Virus record (IMG/VR): IMGVR_UViG_3300047551_002806
Span: 1-29,955 of that record
DNA length: 29,955 bases
From: a virus
Strand: one strand, 5' to 3'
Made by a program: the position numbers and the translations under genes. This document shows positions 1 through 7,374 of the stretch, in pieces. The notes below the pieces were generated by a model. The model worked only from the letters and a program-made list of their open reading frames with translations. It ran no database searches and was not told where the DNA came from. The first letter of the stretch is position 1; every line of letters starts with the position of its first letter.

Positions 1-2
1 GT

Positions 3-653
3 GATAATACGGTAGATGTTAATGTTACACTTATCACTCACGGAAATAAAGTAGGAGCATCACAAATTGGTCTTAAATATGATCCTCAAATCTTCAAGTT
101 TGTAGGTGTATCTGTAGGTCCAGAAGCTAGTTATTGGAACTCATTCATCTCTTCTAAATCAGGTGAAATCTTATGGGGTGGTCACGAATCAAAAATGGCA
201 CCTTCTCTAATCACCAATCCTACACAAATGTTTAACTTCAAATTTGAAATCTTAAACAATAACTGGGAAGAAGCACCTATACAAATCATTAACAAAGCGG
301 CTGGTAGTGAAAAAGCACAAGATTTAAATATTATTCCTTCACCTACTGATGCTACAATCGTTAATGGTAGAAGAGCTAGAGATCTTGTAGATCAACTTGT
401 CAACGGATTTAGAATTTATCCAAACCCAGTTATTGATGAAATGTATGTAGATTATTTCCAAACAGCACCAGGCAATCTAACTTCAGAAATCTTCGATTTA
501 TCTGGAAAAATCCACAGTAAAGAAACACAATTCGTAGCACAAGATCAAACCGTTACCAGAAGAATCGAAACAAACACTCTCGAGCCTGGCTTATATTTTG
601 TTAGACTAACTACAGACACGAAACAAAAAATATATAAGTTTATTAAAAAATAA
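3..653 (+). CDS. Cohesin-like domain protein with T9SS type A sorting domain (5' partial)
   Basis: The frame is open from base 3, so the gene starts before the window; 216 residues are visible. Residues 1 to about 125 look like a cohesin-type beta-sandwich: alternating strands, the pattern GLKYDPQIFKFVGVSVG, then LWGGHES and FNFKFEIL. Residues 136-216 match a type A T9SS C-terminal sorting domain: FRIYPNPVID at the front, a GLYFVRL strand and a basic KFIKK end. Such tails route Sec-exported proteins through the Bacteroidetes type IX system to the cell surface. A signal peptide is expected upstream but cannot be seen. Two dockerin-like proteins encoded downstream (3179-4330, 4787-5956) make the cohesin reading more plausible. 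The sorting tail is secure; the cohesin call rests on pattern and context. Confidence 0.75.
   Translation, partial: DNTVDVNVTLITHGNKVGASQIGLKYDPQIFKFVGVSVGPEASYWNSFISSKSGEILWGGHESKMAPSLITNPTQMFNFKFEILNNNWEEAPIQIINKAAGSEKAQDLNIIPSPTDATIVNGRRARDLVDQLVNGFRIYPNPVIDEMYVDYFQTAPGNLTSEIFDLSGKIHSKETQFVAQDQTVTRRIETNTLEPGLYFVRLTTDTKQKIYKFIKK
628..638 (+). promoter_or_regulatory. Possible TATATA-type promoter inside gene end
   Basis: AAATATATAAG lies within the last codons of the preceding gene, 30 bases before the ATG at 669. It fits the spacing seen at other TATATA elements in the window and is followed by an A-rich leader. It also encodes lysine and tyrosine codons, so it may be coincidental. Confidence 0.3.
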
Positions 654-668
654 AAAAAAATAAAAACT

Positions 669-1073
669 ATGGCAGAAGAAACCGAAAACGATGGCTCCTG
701 GGGTGGATTGAAAAAAACCATCATAGGCACACTAGCAACTGTAGTAACAGGTGGTGGTGTATGGATTTCTACTACTCTCTTCGGAGGTGGTGGAAACGAC
801 AATGAAGGTGAAAAAACCGAGCAAGCAGCTCCGGCTGCCGCTCCGGTGATTAACCTTAACTTAGAGAATAACAACCAAAATAATTCTTCAAGTAACTCTG
901 GTGGTGGGGGAACGACCGTTATTAGAGAAAAAGAAACTATCAGAGAAGTAGCTCCTGCTACACAAACGGCACCAGCACCAGCTGCTGCTCCTGTAGAAGA
1001 AAAGAAAGAAACTCCAGCCGAAAGGATGAAGAGACTTAGAGCAAAACAACAAGAACAGGAGGGCGAAGAATGA
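669..1073 (+). CDS. Small single-pass membrane protein with Ala/Pro-rich tail
   Basis: 134 residues, no family recognised. An acidic N-terminus (MAEETENDGSWGG) precedes one hydrophobic, glycine-containing segment at about residues 15-38 (KKTIIGTLATVVTGGGVW), consistent with a membrane helix. Next come a Gly/Asn/Ser-rich stretch, Ala-Pro linkers and a charged, probably helical C-terminus (ERMKRLRAKQQEQEGEE). The A-rich leader ending AAAAACT before ATG is typical of this genome. The gene overlaps the next, a CsgG-like lipoprotein gene, by ATGA, so the two are probably translationally coupled. It could be an inner-membrane partner of the lipoprotein or a holin- or spanin-like protein; the sequence does not decide. 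Confidence 0.75.
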   Translation: MAEETENDGSWGGLKKTIIGTLATVVTGGGVWISTTLFGGGGNDNEGEKTEQAAPAAAPVINLNLENNNQNNSSSNSGGGGTTVIREKETIREVAPATQTAPAPAAAPVEEKKETPAERMKRLRAKQQEQEGEE

Positions 1074-1762
1074 AAAAGTGGTTATCAATATTCTCACTTA
1101 GCCTTCTAGTATTGGTTGGTTGTAAATCTAGCATTTCAACTACTCAATACCAAGCAGACTTTGAAAAAACAGATAGAACATTAGAGTCTATCTCAACCTA
1201 TACGGGTAAAAAACAAACCGTACAGCTTTCAAAACTGAATGTCAACAAAGAACTCTGGGAAACTTTTCCTGAACTAAGGGAAAAAAGACTAGGTCTTGGT
1301 GTATCTAACCGTATTGTAGAAAATCTACTTTATACCAATCGTTTCGAATTTACCGAAGAAAAAGACGCCGTAGTCAATCAAATGCTCGACGCCTGGGAAA
1401 AGAAAATCGATGGTCTCGATGATGGTAAAACTAAACTTAAAATGCAGGGTATCCGCTTACCGAAATATATCGTTTACGCAGAGATTTATGATTTTTCTGT
1501 ATCATATAGTGAAAATTACGATAAAGGTAAGTTAAAGAAAACTAATACTACCATTATGGGTATTCAAATTCGTTTAGTTAACGTAGAAAATTCACAATAT
1601 ATCGTTGCCTCTGGTCAAGGTCAATCCACACAATTTGGTGAGGGTTACTTCAAGAATCCAGAAATGGGATTTGACCAATCAACTGTTGGTATTGCTACTC
1701 AGAAAGCTTTAGAGGTTGCTACAATGAACCTAGTAAAGCGTCTAGAGCAAAATGGTTGGTAA
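1070..1762 (+). CDS. CsgG-like outer-membrane lipoprotein
   Basis: 230 residues. The N-terminus is a lipoprotein signal: two lysines, a hydrophobic stretch and the lipobox LVGC, with Cys18 as lipidation site. The mature part has the CsgG/curli-transport pattern: GVSNRIVENLLYTNRFEF (regulated-helix region), then IVYAEIYDFSVSY, then IMGIQIRLVNVENSQYIVASGQGQ and a final helix. CsgG forms a ring-shaped outer-membrane export channel for curli subunits; related lipoproteins also occur without curli. No CsgA-like repeat protein is visible nearby. The gene overlaps the previous one by 4 bases and the next by 11, within a cluster whose other members are exported or membrane proteins. The fold assignment is moderately strong; the function in a phage is inference. 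Confidence 0.65.
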   Translation: MKKWLSIFSLSLLVLVGCKSSISTTQYQADFEKTDRTLESISTYTGKKQTVQLSKLNVNKELWETFPELREKRLGLGVSNRIVENLLYTNRFEFTEEKDAVVNQMLDAWEKKIDGLDDGKTKLKMQGIRLPKYIVYAEIYDFSVSYSENYDKGKLKKTNTTIMGIQIRLVNVENSQYIVASGQGQSTQFGEGYFKNPEMGFDQSTVGIATQKALEVATMNLVKRLEQNGW

Positions 1763-3182
1763 ATTTCTATTATCTTTAATATTCACTCTTTGTATAGGTG
1801 GAATTTTGAGCGTAAAAGCTCAGAGTTTCACCTATACTTATATAAACCCTTGTAACGGAAGACAACAATCCGTTCAATTAACAACACAAAGTTCGCAAGT
1901 TACTATGTTTTTTGCAGGTCAAGCAAGAAACTTTACTTATAGTGAATTGGAGGCTGGTGCTTACGAACAATGGGTAACTTCGATTAGAAACTCATTACCA
2001 GCAGGTGCGAATCCTTGTGCGTCAGAAGCTGCAAGTGAAGCTACAAATGTTACAAACTTTATAGGAAGTGTTACTGCGAATAATGTAGCATCACTCACTT
2101 CGGTTGTTTCTATGGCTAGTTCAATTGGAAGTTCAATAGGTGGTGTGGGTAGTGGTTCATCAGGTAGTGGTGATGGTAGTAGTGGTGGAGAAAATAATTC
2201 AGGTTCGGGAAACTCAAACGGTTCTGGTGGTTCAGTATCAGGGAATTCTGGTTCTGGTGGTAATGTTGGTGGATCAGGTTCTGGAGGCCAAGGAGGTAGT
2301 TCAGGTGGTAGTTCCGGTGGCTCGGGTGGCTCATCAACTCCCGGTAACAATTCAGGATCTGGTGGATCTAATCAAAGGTCAGGTGGTAATACCGGTGGTG
2401 GGACCGGAGAGGGAAGTTCAGAATCCGGAGGTGGTGTAACTGCAGTGGGTGAGCAGAATCAACAGATATCAAGTGGAGGAGAAAGTGGTAATGGAGATGG
2501 ATCTGGATCATCGGGTGGTGGAAAATCATCAAGAGGTTCTTCTCGAGCAGCTAATGGCGCTCTTATAGCTACTGGTGATATTGTCGTTATAAGAAACGAT
2601 TCAGATATCACTAAAACAGGTAATGATAATTTTCGTTTTAATACCTCACTAACTCATATGAACACTGATCAAACTTTTATTAAAGGTATCAACATTAACT
2701 ATCAAACCGGTCAAAATATTCTTAATTTATCAGGTTATGGATCCTTAAAAGTAAAGAATTATATGGGGATTTTCTCAACATCCTATATGACAAACTTCAA
2801 AGAGGACTGGTTTTTAACAGCATCACTTCTAAACGCACAAAAAGTAGATAAAGTTACCCTTATGGGTGGAACTACTTTTACCTTTGGAAAACTAGGAGAC
2901 CAAGATTTTAGAAACTGGGCACTTATGGGTGGAGGATTTACAAATTTCAAAGGTGGTCGTTCGTTAGGTATAAACTTTTTGGGACTTGGTGTATACTCAC
3001 CCTATACCTATTATTATGCCGGTCAGTGGTATCAAGGTGGTTTATTGATTATACCGATGATAAACACCGATATGAAAGTTACCTCTAAATTCAAATGGAC
3101 CGTAAGTTTTTCAGGTGTTTATCAACTAAATCAATCGTTTTTAAACTGGCAAGTATTGACTGGAACTAAAATTTTATTATGA
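1752..3182 (+). CDS. Exported protein with long Gly/Ser linker and beta-rich C-terminus
   Basis: 476 residues. A signal peptide is clear: hydrophobic core FLLSLIFTLCIGGILS, then VKAQ as likely cleavage site. A small N-terminal domain (to about residue 125) contains two cysteines (NPCNG, ANPCAS). Residues about 127-265 are almost purely Gly/Ser/Asn with no regular period. The last 200 residues alternate polar and hydrophobic positions with many aromatic residues (GINFLGLGVYSPYTYYYAG), as in a small outer-membrane beta-barrel or a fibre-like beta domain; there is no terminal Phe. It overlaps the CsgG-like gene by 11 bases and the next gene by ATGA, so it may be the cargo or partner of the CsgG-like protein. 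Family not recognised. Confidence 0.75.
   Translation: MVGKFLLSLIFTLCIGGILSVKAQSFTYTYINPCNGRQQSVQLTTQSSQVTMFFAGQARNFTYSELEAGAYEQWVTSIRNSLPAGANPCASEAASEATNVTNFIGSVTANNVASLTSVVSMASSIGSSIGGVGSGSSGSGDGSSGGENNSGSGNSNGSGGSVSGNSGSGGNVGGSGSGGQGGSSGGSSGGSGGSSTPGNNSGSGGSNQRSGGNTGGGTGEGSSESGGGVTAVGEQNQQISSGGESGNGDGSGSSGGGKSSRGSSRAANGALIATGDIVVIRNDSDITKTGNDNFRFNTSLTHMNTDQTFIKGININYQTGQNILNLSGYGSLKVKNYMGIFSTSYMTNFKEDWFLTASLLNAQKVDKVTLMGGTTFTFGKLGDQDFRNWALMGGGFTNFKGGRSLGINFLGLGVYSPYTYYYAGQWYQGGLLIIPMINTDMKVTSKFKWTVSFSGVYQLNQSFLNWQVLTGTKILL
2140..2545 (+). repeat. Low-complexity Gly/Ser codon tract
   Basis: About 400 bases dominated by GGT, GGA, AGT and TCA codons, distinctly richer in G than the neighbouring AT-rich DNA. 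No fixed repeat unit is visible. It encodes the flexible linker of the 1752-3182 protein and throws up long meaningless reading frames on both strands. Confidence 0.8.
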
Positions 3183-4330
3183 AGAGTTTATTTTCTATTT
3201 TATTTCTCCTCCTAACATTAGGTGTAAGTGCTCAAAATTTCACTCATTCCGGCACAATTAGAGCTGAAGGTAACACACCAATACCAAATATAGTTACTAA
3301 ATTATCTAAAAGAACTCCACAAGTGGCCTTATCTTCAACTCTTAATGTTCGAGTTTATTCAACTCATGCTGGAAATGGAAATACTTCTCAATATGGTCAG
3401 TATCCAACAGTAACATCAGATTTTGATAGATTATTCAATACTGGATTTTCCAATACTCAACTAAGATGGACAGGAACTCTTCCTACAACAACTTGTCTTA
3501 ACTTTACTACTTTCACTACTCTTAGAAACGCAGGTGCTACTATACCAAACAACGGTGATTATTACTCTGTTGAAGTTTTTGGAACTTTTATACCTCAAGT
3601 TACTGGTCAATATTCATTTGGTATCAACTCAGATGACGGTAGCGATCTGTTCATAGGTGGAACTTTTGTTGTAAGTTATTACGGGGGTCACGGTATGAGT
3701 GGTCCTATTTACGGAACTATCAATTTAGTAGCTGGTACACAATATACCTTTAGAGCTCGTATGCAGGAATACGCTGGTGGTGATGGATTATCCGTTGTTT
3801 GGAGAAGACCCGGTCAATCTACACACACGCTACAAACCTCTGAACTAGGTATTTTAACAACTACACCGGGTAGTTGGCAAGTTCAATCAACTCAAACAAC
3901 AAACTTACTAGGTCAATATTCATATTCTTCACCAACAACTGCTAGTGATGAATGGTCTATTGAAATTACTATACCTACAGTTAGTTCAAACTTAGCAAGT
4001 AGTGATTATTTAGGTATTGATAGTGTAGTTTTAGGTAGAATACCTACTAAATCTATTCACTTTCACAAATACGAACTAAATGGTGATACTAGAATAAGTG
4101 TTGGTGATATCTATACTATATCAAGAAGAATAAATGGTCTTAGCTATCAAAAAAGAACTTTACTTTTTACCGAAACCCAGTGGAATAATCTCTTATCTGG
4201 AACAGCAGACACACGAGTTTCTATACCTGGAGTTTTAACGACCTATAGTTTTACACCTATTTCGGGTGGTGTGTCAAATTTTTATCTACTTTCTCCTGGA
4301 TTTACCAACCAATCTAGTTTAGTCTATTGA
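3179..4330 (+). CDS. Secreted PA14-domain protein with dockerin-like module
   Basis: 383 residues. The signal peptide ends at VSAQ (residues 1-19). Residues about 24-45 (HSGTIRAEGNTPIPNI) and about 230-262 (SWQVQSTQTTNLLGQYSY) look like two halves of one small beta-sandwich. Between them, residues about 80-212 form a PA14-like carbohydrate-binding domain: GTFIPQVTGQYSFGINSDDG, DLFIGG and VVWRRPG. Residues about 272-322 resemble a type I dockerin: a degenerate first repeat (SSDYLGIDSVVLGRIP) and a second with a calcium-loop pattern, E299, N301, D303, I306, D310, then IYTISRRINGL. About 60 further residues follow, without a T9SS tail. The start overlaps the previous stop (ATGA). The closest relative in the window is 4787-5956. 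Confidence 0.7.
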   Translation: MKSLFSILFLLLTLGVSAQNFTHSGTIRAEGNTPIPNIVTKLSKRTPQVALSSTLNVRVYSTHAGNGNTSQYGQYPTVTSDFDRLFNTGFSNTQLRWTGTLPTTTCLNFTTFTTLRNAGATIPNNGDYYSVEVFGTFIPQVTGQYSFGINSDDGSDLFIGGTFVVSYYGGHGMSGPIYGTINLVAGTQYTFRARMQEYAGGDGLSVVWRRPGQSTHTLQTSELGILTTTPGSWQVQSTQTTNLLGQYSYSSPTTASDEWSIEITIPTVSSNLASSDYLGIDSVVLGRIPTKSIHFHKYELNGDTRISVGDIYTISRRINGLSYQKRTLLFTETQWNNLLSGTADTRVSIPGVLTTYSFTPISGGVSNFYLLSPGFTNQSSLVY

Positions 4331-4749
4331 TCTCTGTATTGTTTGTCAAGATCGAAAAGTTGACTATAGAAAAATTGTTTAAACTCTTCTAAAATATTTT
4401 TATCAACATCTCGTTTTCCTAAAATTTGATTAGCTAGATAGTATCTACTTATGTAGAAAATATCTTTTGCTTTGTTATAGGCTATTTTGTATGTTCTTTC
4501 CGGTAACTCAATAACGAGTTTCGGTTCTTCGTAAATATCCCAATCTAGAACTTGTTTTATAGTGCCGACATAGTTAGTTTTTCTTTTGTATTCTAATTCG
4601 TCTTTGGTGAAATCCTCAGTACGATAAGTTATAATATTAAAATTTAGTGTTTGACCTACTAAATGATCTAATTTTCTGCCTCTTTTTTTAGAAAGATTAT
4701 CCCAACTTTCTGGGGTTGAAAACTCTTCAAATTTTTTTATAAGTTTCAT
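4324..4749 (-). CDS. Hypothetical phage protein
   Basis: 141 residues, not recognised. It begins MKLIKKFEEF, is highly charged and has no signal peptide or membrane segment. The middle (VGTIKQVLDWDIYEEPKLVIEL) suggests a small beta fold, followed by a helical C-terminus. Its stop overlaps the convergent 3179-4330 gene by 7 bases. Read on its own strand, the leader is TATATATAAAC, an A-rich stretch and then ATG, so it shares the divergent TATATATA element with the gene at 4787. Confidence 0.7.
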   Translation of the reverse strand: MKLIKKFEEFSTPESWDNLSKKRGRKLDHLVGQTLNFNIITYRTEDFTKDELEYKRKTNYVGTIKQVLDWDIYEEPKLVIELPERTYKIAYNKAKDIFYISRYYLANQILGKRDVDKNILEEFKQFFYSQLFDLDKQYRDQ

Positions 4750-4771
4750 ACTTTGGACTTTTGTTTTTTTG

Positions 4772-4783
4772 TTTATATATATT
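4772..4783. promoter_or_regulatory. Shared TATATATA promoter element between divergent genes
   Basis: TTTATATATATT sits 4 bases before ATG 4787 on the plus strand and about 23 bases before the minus-strand start at 4749. The box is nearly palindromic and resembles the T4 late promoter TATAAATA. The same arrangement recurs at 18961, 21784 and 27064. AT-rich DNA makes chance matches common, so support comes from the repeated position, not from one site. Confidence 0.5.
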
Positions 4784-4786
4784 AAA

Positions 4787-5956
4787 ATGAAAATATTTGG
4801 AATCCTTTCCTTTCTTCTCTTAATATCCGGTGCTATACGGGGCCAAGTTATTAATGTTTCAACAATCGATGGTAGAATTCCACAAGGTATACCAGTAACA
4901 GTTGAACATTTTGTTCCAGGTCAAACTGGATATACACAAGGCGTAGCCACATACGCGTATGAATCAACATCTGGAACTTCACTTACTCTTGGAGATGACC
5001 AAACAATAACAAATCTTCCAATCGGATTCACCTTTAACTACTGGGGAACTAATTTTACAACAGTAAATATTTGCTCAAATGGTTGGATATCATTTACCAA
5101 TACAGGTGGTGATATAGTAGGTGGTTCACCAAATAATGTAGTCAGAAATGGTATCCACGCAAATGCTATGGATCTATTCCCAATATCTGGTTATTTTGTA
5201 AGATACCAGACCTTGGGATCTGCACCCAATAGAAGATTTGTGGTAAGTTATCACATAGGATATTACAACTGCAGAACTAACACAACACTCTTTACAGATT
5301 TTCAGATTATACTATCAGAAACATCCAATACAATAAGAATAAATGTTCTTTCTCATCCTGGATGCTCTTCTTTAGCTTCTCTTCAAGGTATATCCAATAG
5401 CACCAGCTCACAAATAATCACCACCTCTGGTAGAAATGGTGTTAATTGGAGTGGGACTTCAAACTCATCTGTTGTTTTCACACCTTTTGTTCAAAGTTCA
5501 ACTTGGACTTCACAAGGAACTACTAATACAAACTCTCAAGGTGTAAGTTCTTTTTCTAATCCACAAAATTATACCTACCGAGTTACGGTTGATGCATCTA
5601 ATTATACAAACACTATATCTGAAAGTGATTTGAATTATCTAATCTTCATCAAAACTTTTCCATCAGAAGCGAGAAGTTGGGATTTTTACAGCTGTGATTT
5701 CAACTCAGATTCTACAATCAATTATTTTGATATTCGATCTTGTTGGTCTAGCTTTTCTAGTGGTTTGGTAGTTAATCAAAATTTAGTTTTTTCAAATACA
5801 GAAAAATTAGATATAGAACAAAACTCTACAACAACAAATTATTACCTTACAAAACCAAGAGGTAGTACGAGAACTTTCGAGAATACCTCGCAACTTTGGA
5901 TAGTTTCTAAAGGTAAACACAGAACCACAACTACTGCTTCTAAAATTCAAGATTAA
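4787..5956 (+). CDS. Secreted beta-domain protein with dockerin-like module
   Basis: 389 residues from the ATG at 4787; an in-frame TTG at 4769 would start inside the promoter element and add residues before the signal peptide. The signal peptide ends near IRGQ (residue 20). Residues about 50-235 form a beta domain common in secreted Bacteroidetes proteins: PIGFTFNYWGTNFTTVNICS, NGWISF, then FVVSYHIGYYN and FTDFQIIL. Residues 240-262 (TWTSQGTTNTNSQGVSSFS) match the segment before the dockerin in 3179-4330. Residues about 266-326 look like a dockerin: degenerate repeat one ending LIFIKTFP, then a loop with D304, N306, D308, I311, D315. No T9SS tail follows. It has its own promoter element. Confidence 0.7.
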   Translation: MKIFGILSFLLLISGAIRGQVINVSTIDGRIPQGIPVTVEHFVPGQTGYTQGVATYAYESTSGTSLTLGDDQTITNLPIGFTFNYWGTNFTTVNICSNGWISFTNTGGDIVGGSPNNVVRNGIHANAMDLFPISGYFVRYQTLGSAPNRRFVVSYHIGYYNCRTNTTLFTDFQIILSETSNTIRINVLSHPGCSSLASLQGISNSTSSQIITTSGRNGVNWSGTSNSSVVFTPFVQSSTWTSQGTTNTNSQGVSSFSNPQNYTYRVTVDASNYTNTISESDLNYLIFIKTFPSEARSWDFYSCDFNSDSTINYFDIRSCWSSFSSGLVVNQNLVFSNTEKLDIEQNSTTTNYYLTKPRGSTRTFENTSQLWIVSKGKHRTTTTASKIQD

Positions 5957-5963
5957 TTTTTTA

Positions 5964-5973
5964 GATATATAAA
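5964..5973 (+). promoter_or_regulatory. TATATA-type promoter element
   Basis: GATATATAAA lies just after the stop of 4787-5956 and 43 bases before ATG 6017, a longer leader than at the other sites. The leader contains a short inverted match (ACTTGAAATTAACTTTTCAAG). Confidence 0.4.
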
Positions 5974-6016
5974 TTACTTGAAATTAACTTTTCAAGATAA
6001 AATCTAGAAAATAAAA

Positions 6017-6421
6017 ATGGATACAATAATTTGTTATTTCATAGCTAGTGTTATTACACTTGCTCATATGAACGGTGTTCAAGATACAAAACTAACTTAT
6101 GGTGCAAAACAAATCGTTACTGAACTTGCTGGCGATAAATATACCTTATGTGATAGTGGAAGGGCTATTAACGTAGAAATACTTTCAATCGAAGCTCCCA
6201 CAAAAGGTATTAGAGTTGGGCCTTTTGAGTTCAAACAAAAGAAAACAATAGTAAAAACAAAAGTTATTATTGATGGAAAGGAATTCATCGGAGAAGGATC
6301 AAATAAAACCTCTGTGAGTTCTACTATTCTACAACTTCAAGATGAAAAACTACCTTTTGAGAGAACAGAATTTTCTTCTGCTCTTCGTCAATCACTTGAG
6401 AATGCTATGAAAAATAAGTGA
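6017..6421 (+). CDS. Hypothetical protein, possibly exported
   Basis: 134 residues, not recognised. The first 17 residues are hydrophobic (IICYFIASVITLAH) but without a convincing cleavage site, so they could be a weak signal peptide or an N-terminal anchor. The rest is beta-rich (VEILSIEAPTKGIRVGPFEF, TIVKTKVIIDGKEFIGEG) and ends in a helix (FSSALRQSLENAMKNK). This strand-strand-helix pattern is reminiscent of small periplasmic assembly factors, but no family call is justified. It sits between the secreted-protein island and the endolysin, with its own promoter element. Confidence 0.65.
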   Translation: MDTIICYFIASVITLAHMNGVQDTKLTYGAKQIVTELAGDKYTLCDSGRAINVEILSIEAPTKGIRVGPFEFKQKKTIVKTKVIIDGKEFIGEGSNKTSVSSTILQLQDEKLPFERTEFSSALRQSLENAMKNK

Positions 6422-6430
6422 TTTTTGATT

Positions 6431-6440
6431 TTATATATAC
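6431..6440 (+). promoter_or_regulatory. TATATATA promoter element and A-rich leader
   Basis: TTATATATAC is followed by CAGAAAAAAAATAAAAAACT and ATG 6461. The leader is almost the same as those at 669, 15188, 21832 and 28749. Confidence 0.5.
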
Positions 6441-6460
6441 CAGAAAAAAAATAAAAAACT

Positions 6461-7315
6461 ATGGTCATAAAATTAAATTCAAAAGGAGAAGAAGTAAAAA
6501 AACTTCAACAAAAATTAGGATTAGCCGCTGATGGTGTGTTCGGTCCTGGAACTGAAAAGAAAGTGAAAGAGTGGCAAGCAGCCAATGGATTAACTGCTGA
6601 TGGTATTGTTGGTGATGGAACTTGGGCAAAAATGTTTCCAGCAGCAACTACCGCACCTACTGCACCGGCCGCAGCAAAACCAATCAAAGAAGATGTAGTA
6701 TTTCCAACAGATTCAAATTTCAAACTTGAAAAACTTAAAGGACATATCCCAGATGCTGTAATCACTCAGATTCCGGATACAGCCAAAAAATTCAACATTA
6801 CCACACCACTTCGCCTAGCTCATTTTCTAGCTCAATGTGGACACGAATCTGGTGGGTTTAAACACATCCAAGAAAATCTCAATTACTCAGCTGATGGTCT
6901 AAAAAAGATATTTCCGAAATATTTTCCTGGAGCTACTGCGGATTCTTACGCTAAAAATCCAGAAAAGATAGCATCTAAAGTATATGGTGGTCGTATGGGT
7001 AACGGTGACGAATCTACAAAAGAAGGTTACAAATTCAGAGGACGTGGTTATATTCAATTGACTGGTAAATCAAACTATACAAACTTCGCAAAGTTTATTG
7101 GTGAAGATACAGTTGCTAATCCAGATCTAGTAGCTAGTAAATATCCGCTAGCATCAGCTGCTTTCTTTTTTGATTCTAATAAGCTGTGGGCTATTTGTGA
7201 TAAAGGTAGTGATGAAGCTACAGTAACAGCTGTTACAAAAAGAGTAAATGGTGGAACTATCGGTCTTGCAGATCGTCTTAAGCACTTCAAGGAGTATTTC
7301 GCCCTACTTTCATAA
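6461..7315 (+). CDS. Endolysin: peptidoglycan-binding domain plus GH19-type lysozyme
   Basis: 284 residues with no signal peptide. Residues 1-65 are a PG_binding_1 domain of two related halves (KLGLAADGVFGPGTEKKV and NGLTADGIVGDGTWAKM). An Ala/Thr/Pro linker at about 66-80 leads to a catalytic domain of the chitinase class I/GH19 type used by many phage endolysins. Hallmarks are LAHFLAQCGHESGGF, whose Glu is the expected catalytic acid, then GNGDESTKEGYKFRGRGYIQ and LTGKSNYTNFAKF. It should cleave the glycan strands of host peptidoglycan at lysis; release through the inner membrane would need a holin, not identified with confidence here (the small membrane protein at 669-1073 is one candidate). 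A weak terminator follows directly. Confidence 0.9.
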   Translation: MVIKLNSKGEEVKKLQQKLGLAADGVFGPGTEKKVKEWQAANGLTADGIVGDGTWAKMFPAATTAPTAPAAAKPIKEDVVFPTDSNFKLEKLKGHIPDAVITQIPDTAKKFNITTPLRLAHFLAQCGHESGGFKHIQENLNYSADGLKKIFPKYFPGATADSYAKNPEKIASKVYGGRMGNGDESTKEGYKFRGRGYIQLTGKSNYTNFAKFIGEDTVANPDLVASKYPLASAAFFFDSNKLWAICDKGSDEATVTAVTKRVNGGTIGLADRLKHFKEYFALLS

Positions 7316-7337
7316 AAAAGTGTAAAAAATCACTTTT
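7316..7337 (+). terminator. Weak hairpin terminator after endolysin gene
   Basis: AAAAGTG and CACTTTT form a 7-bp stem with an 8-base A-rich loop, beginning at the stop codon. The T-tract is short (four), so termination is probably partial. Confidence 0.4.
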
Positions 7338-7342
7338 AAATA

Positions 7343-7352
7343 AATATATATA
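7343..7352 (+). promoter_or_regulatory. TATATATA promoter element of tail sheath gene
   Basis: AATATATATA lies 22 bases before ATG 7375, just after the weak terminator. The leader (AAAATAAATAAACAAAT) is A-rich without a Shine-Dalgarno sequence. Confidence 0.5.
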
Positions 7353-7374
7353 GTATCAAAATAAATAAACAAAT

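Noticed and set aside
1961-2439. Several overlapping reading frames on both strands in the Gly/Ser tract
   Set aside because: They arise from low-complexity codons of the 1752-3182 gene, give Pro/Glu-, His/Asn- or Val-rich nonsense proteins and lack leaders.
4769-4786. TTG start giving a longer secreted protein
   Set aside because: It would begin inside the TATATATA element and add residues before a normal signal peptide that starts at ATG 4787.
1-6421. Host chromosome or prophage junction suggested by T9SS, CsgG and dockerin genes
   Set aside because: Promoter elements, A-rich leaders, gene packing and composition continue unchanged into the phage structural genes, and no integrase or attachment site is visible.
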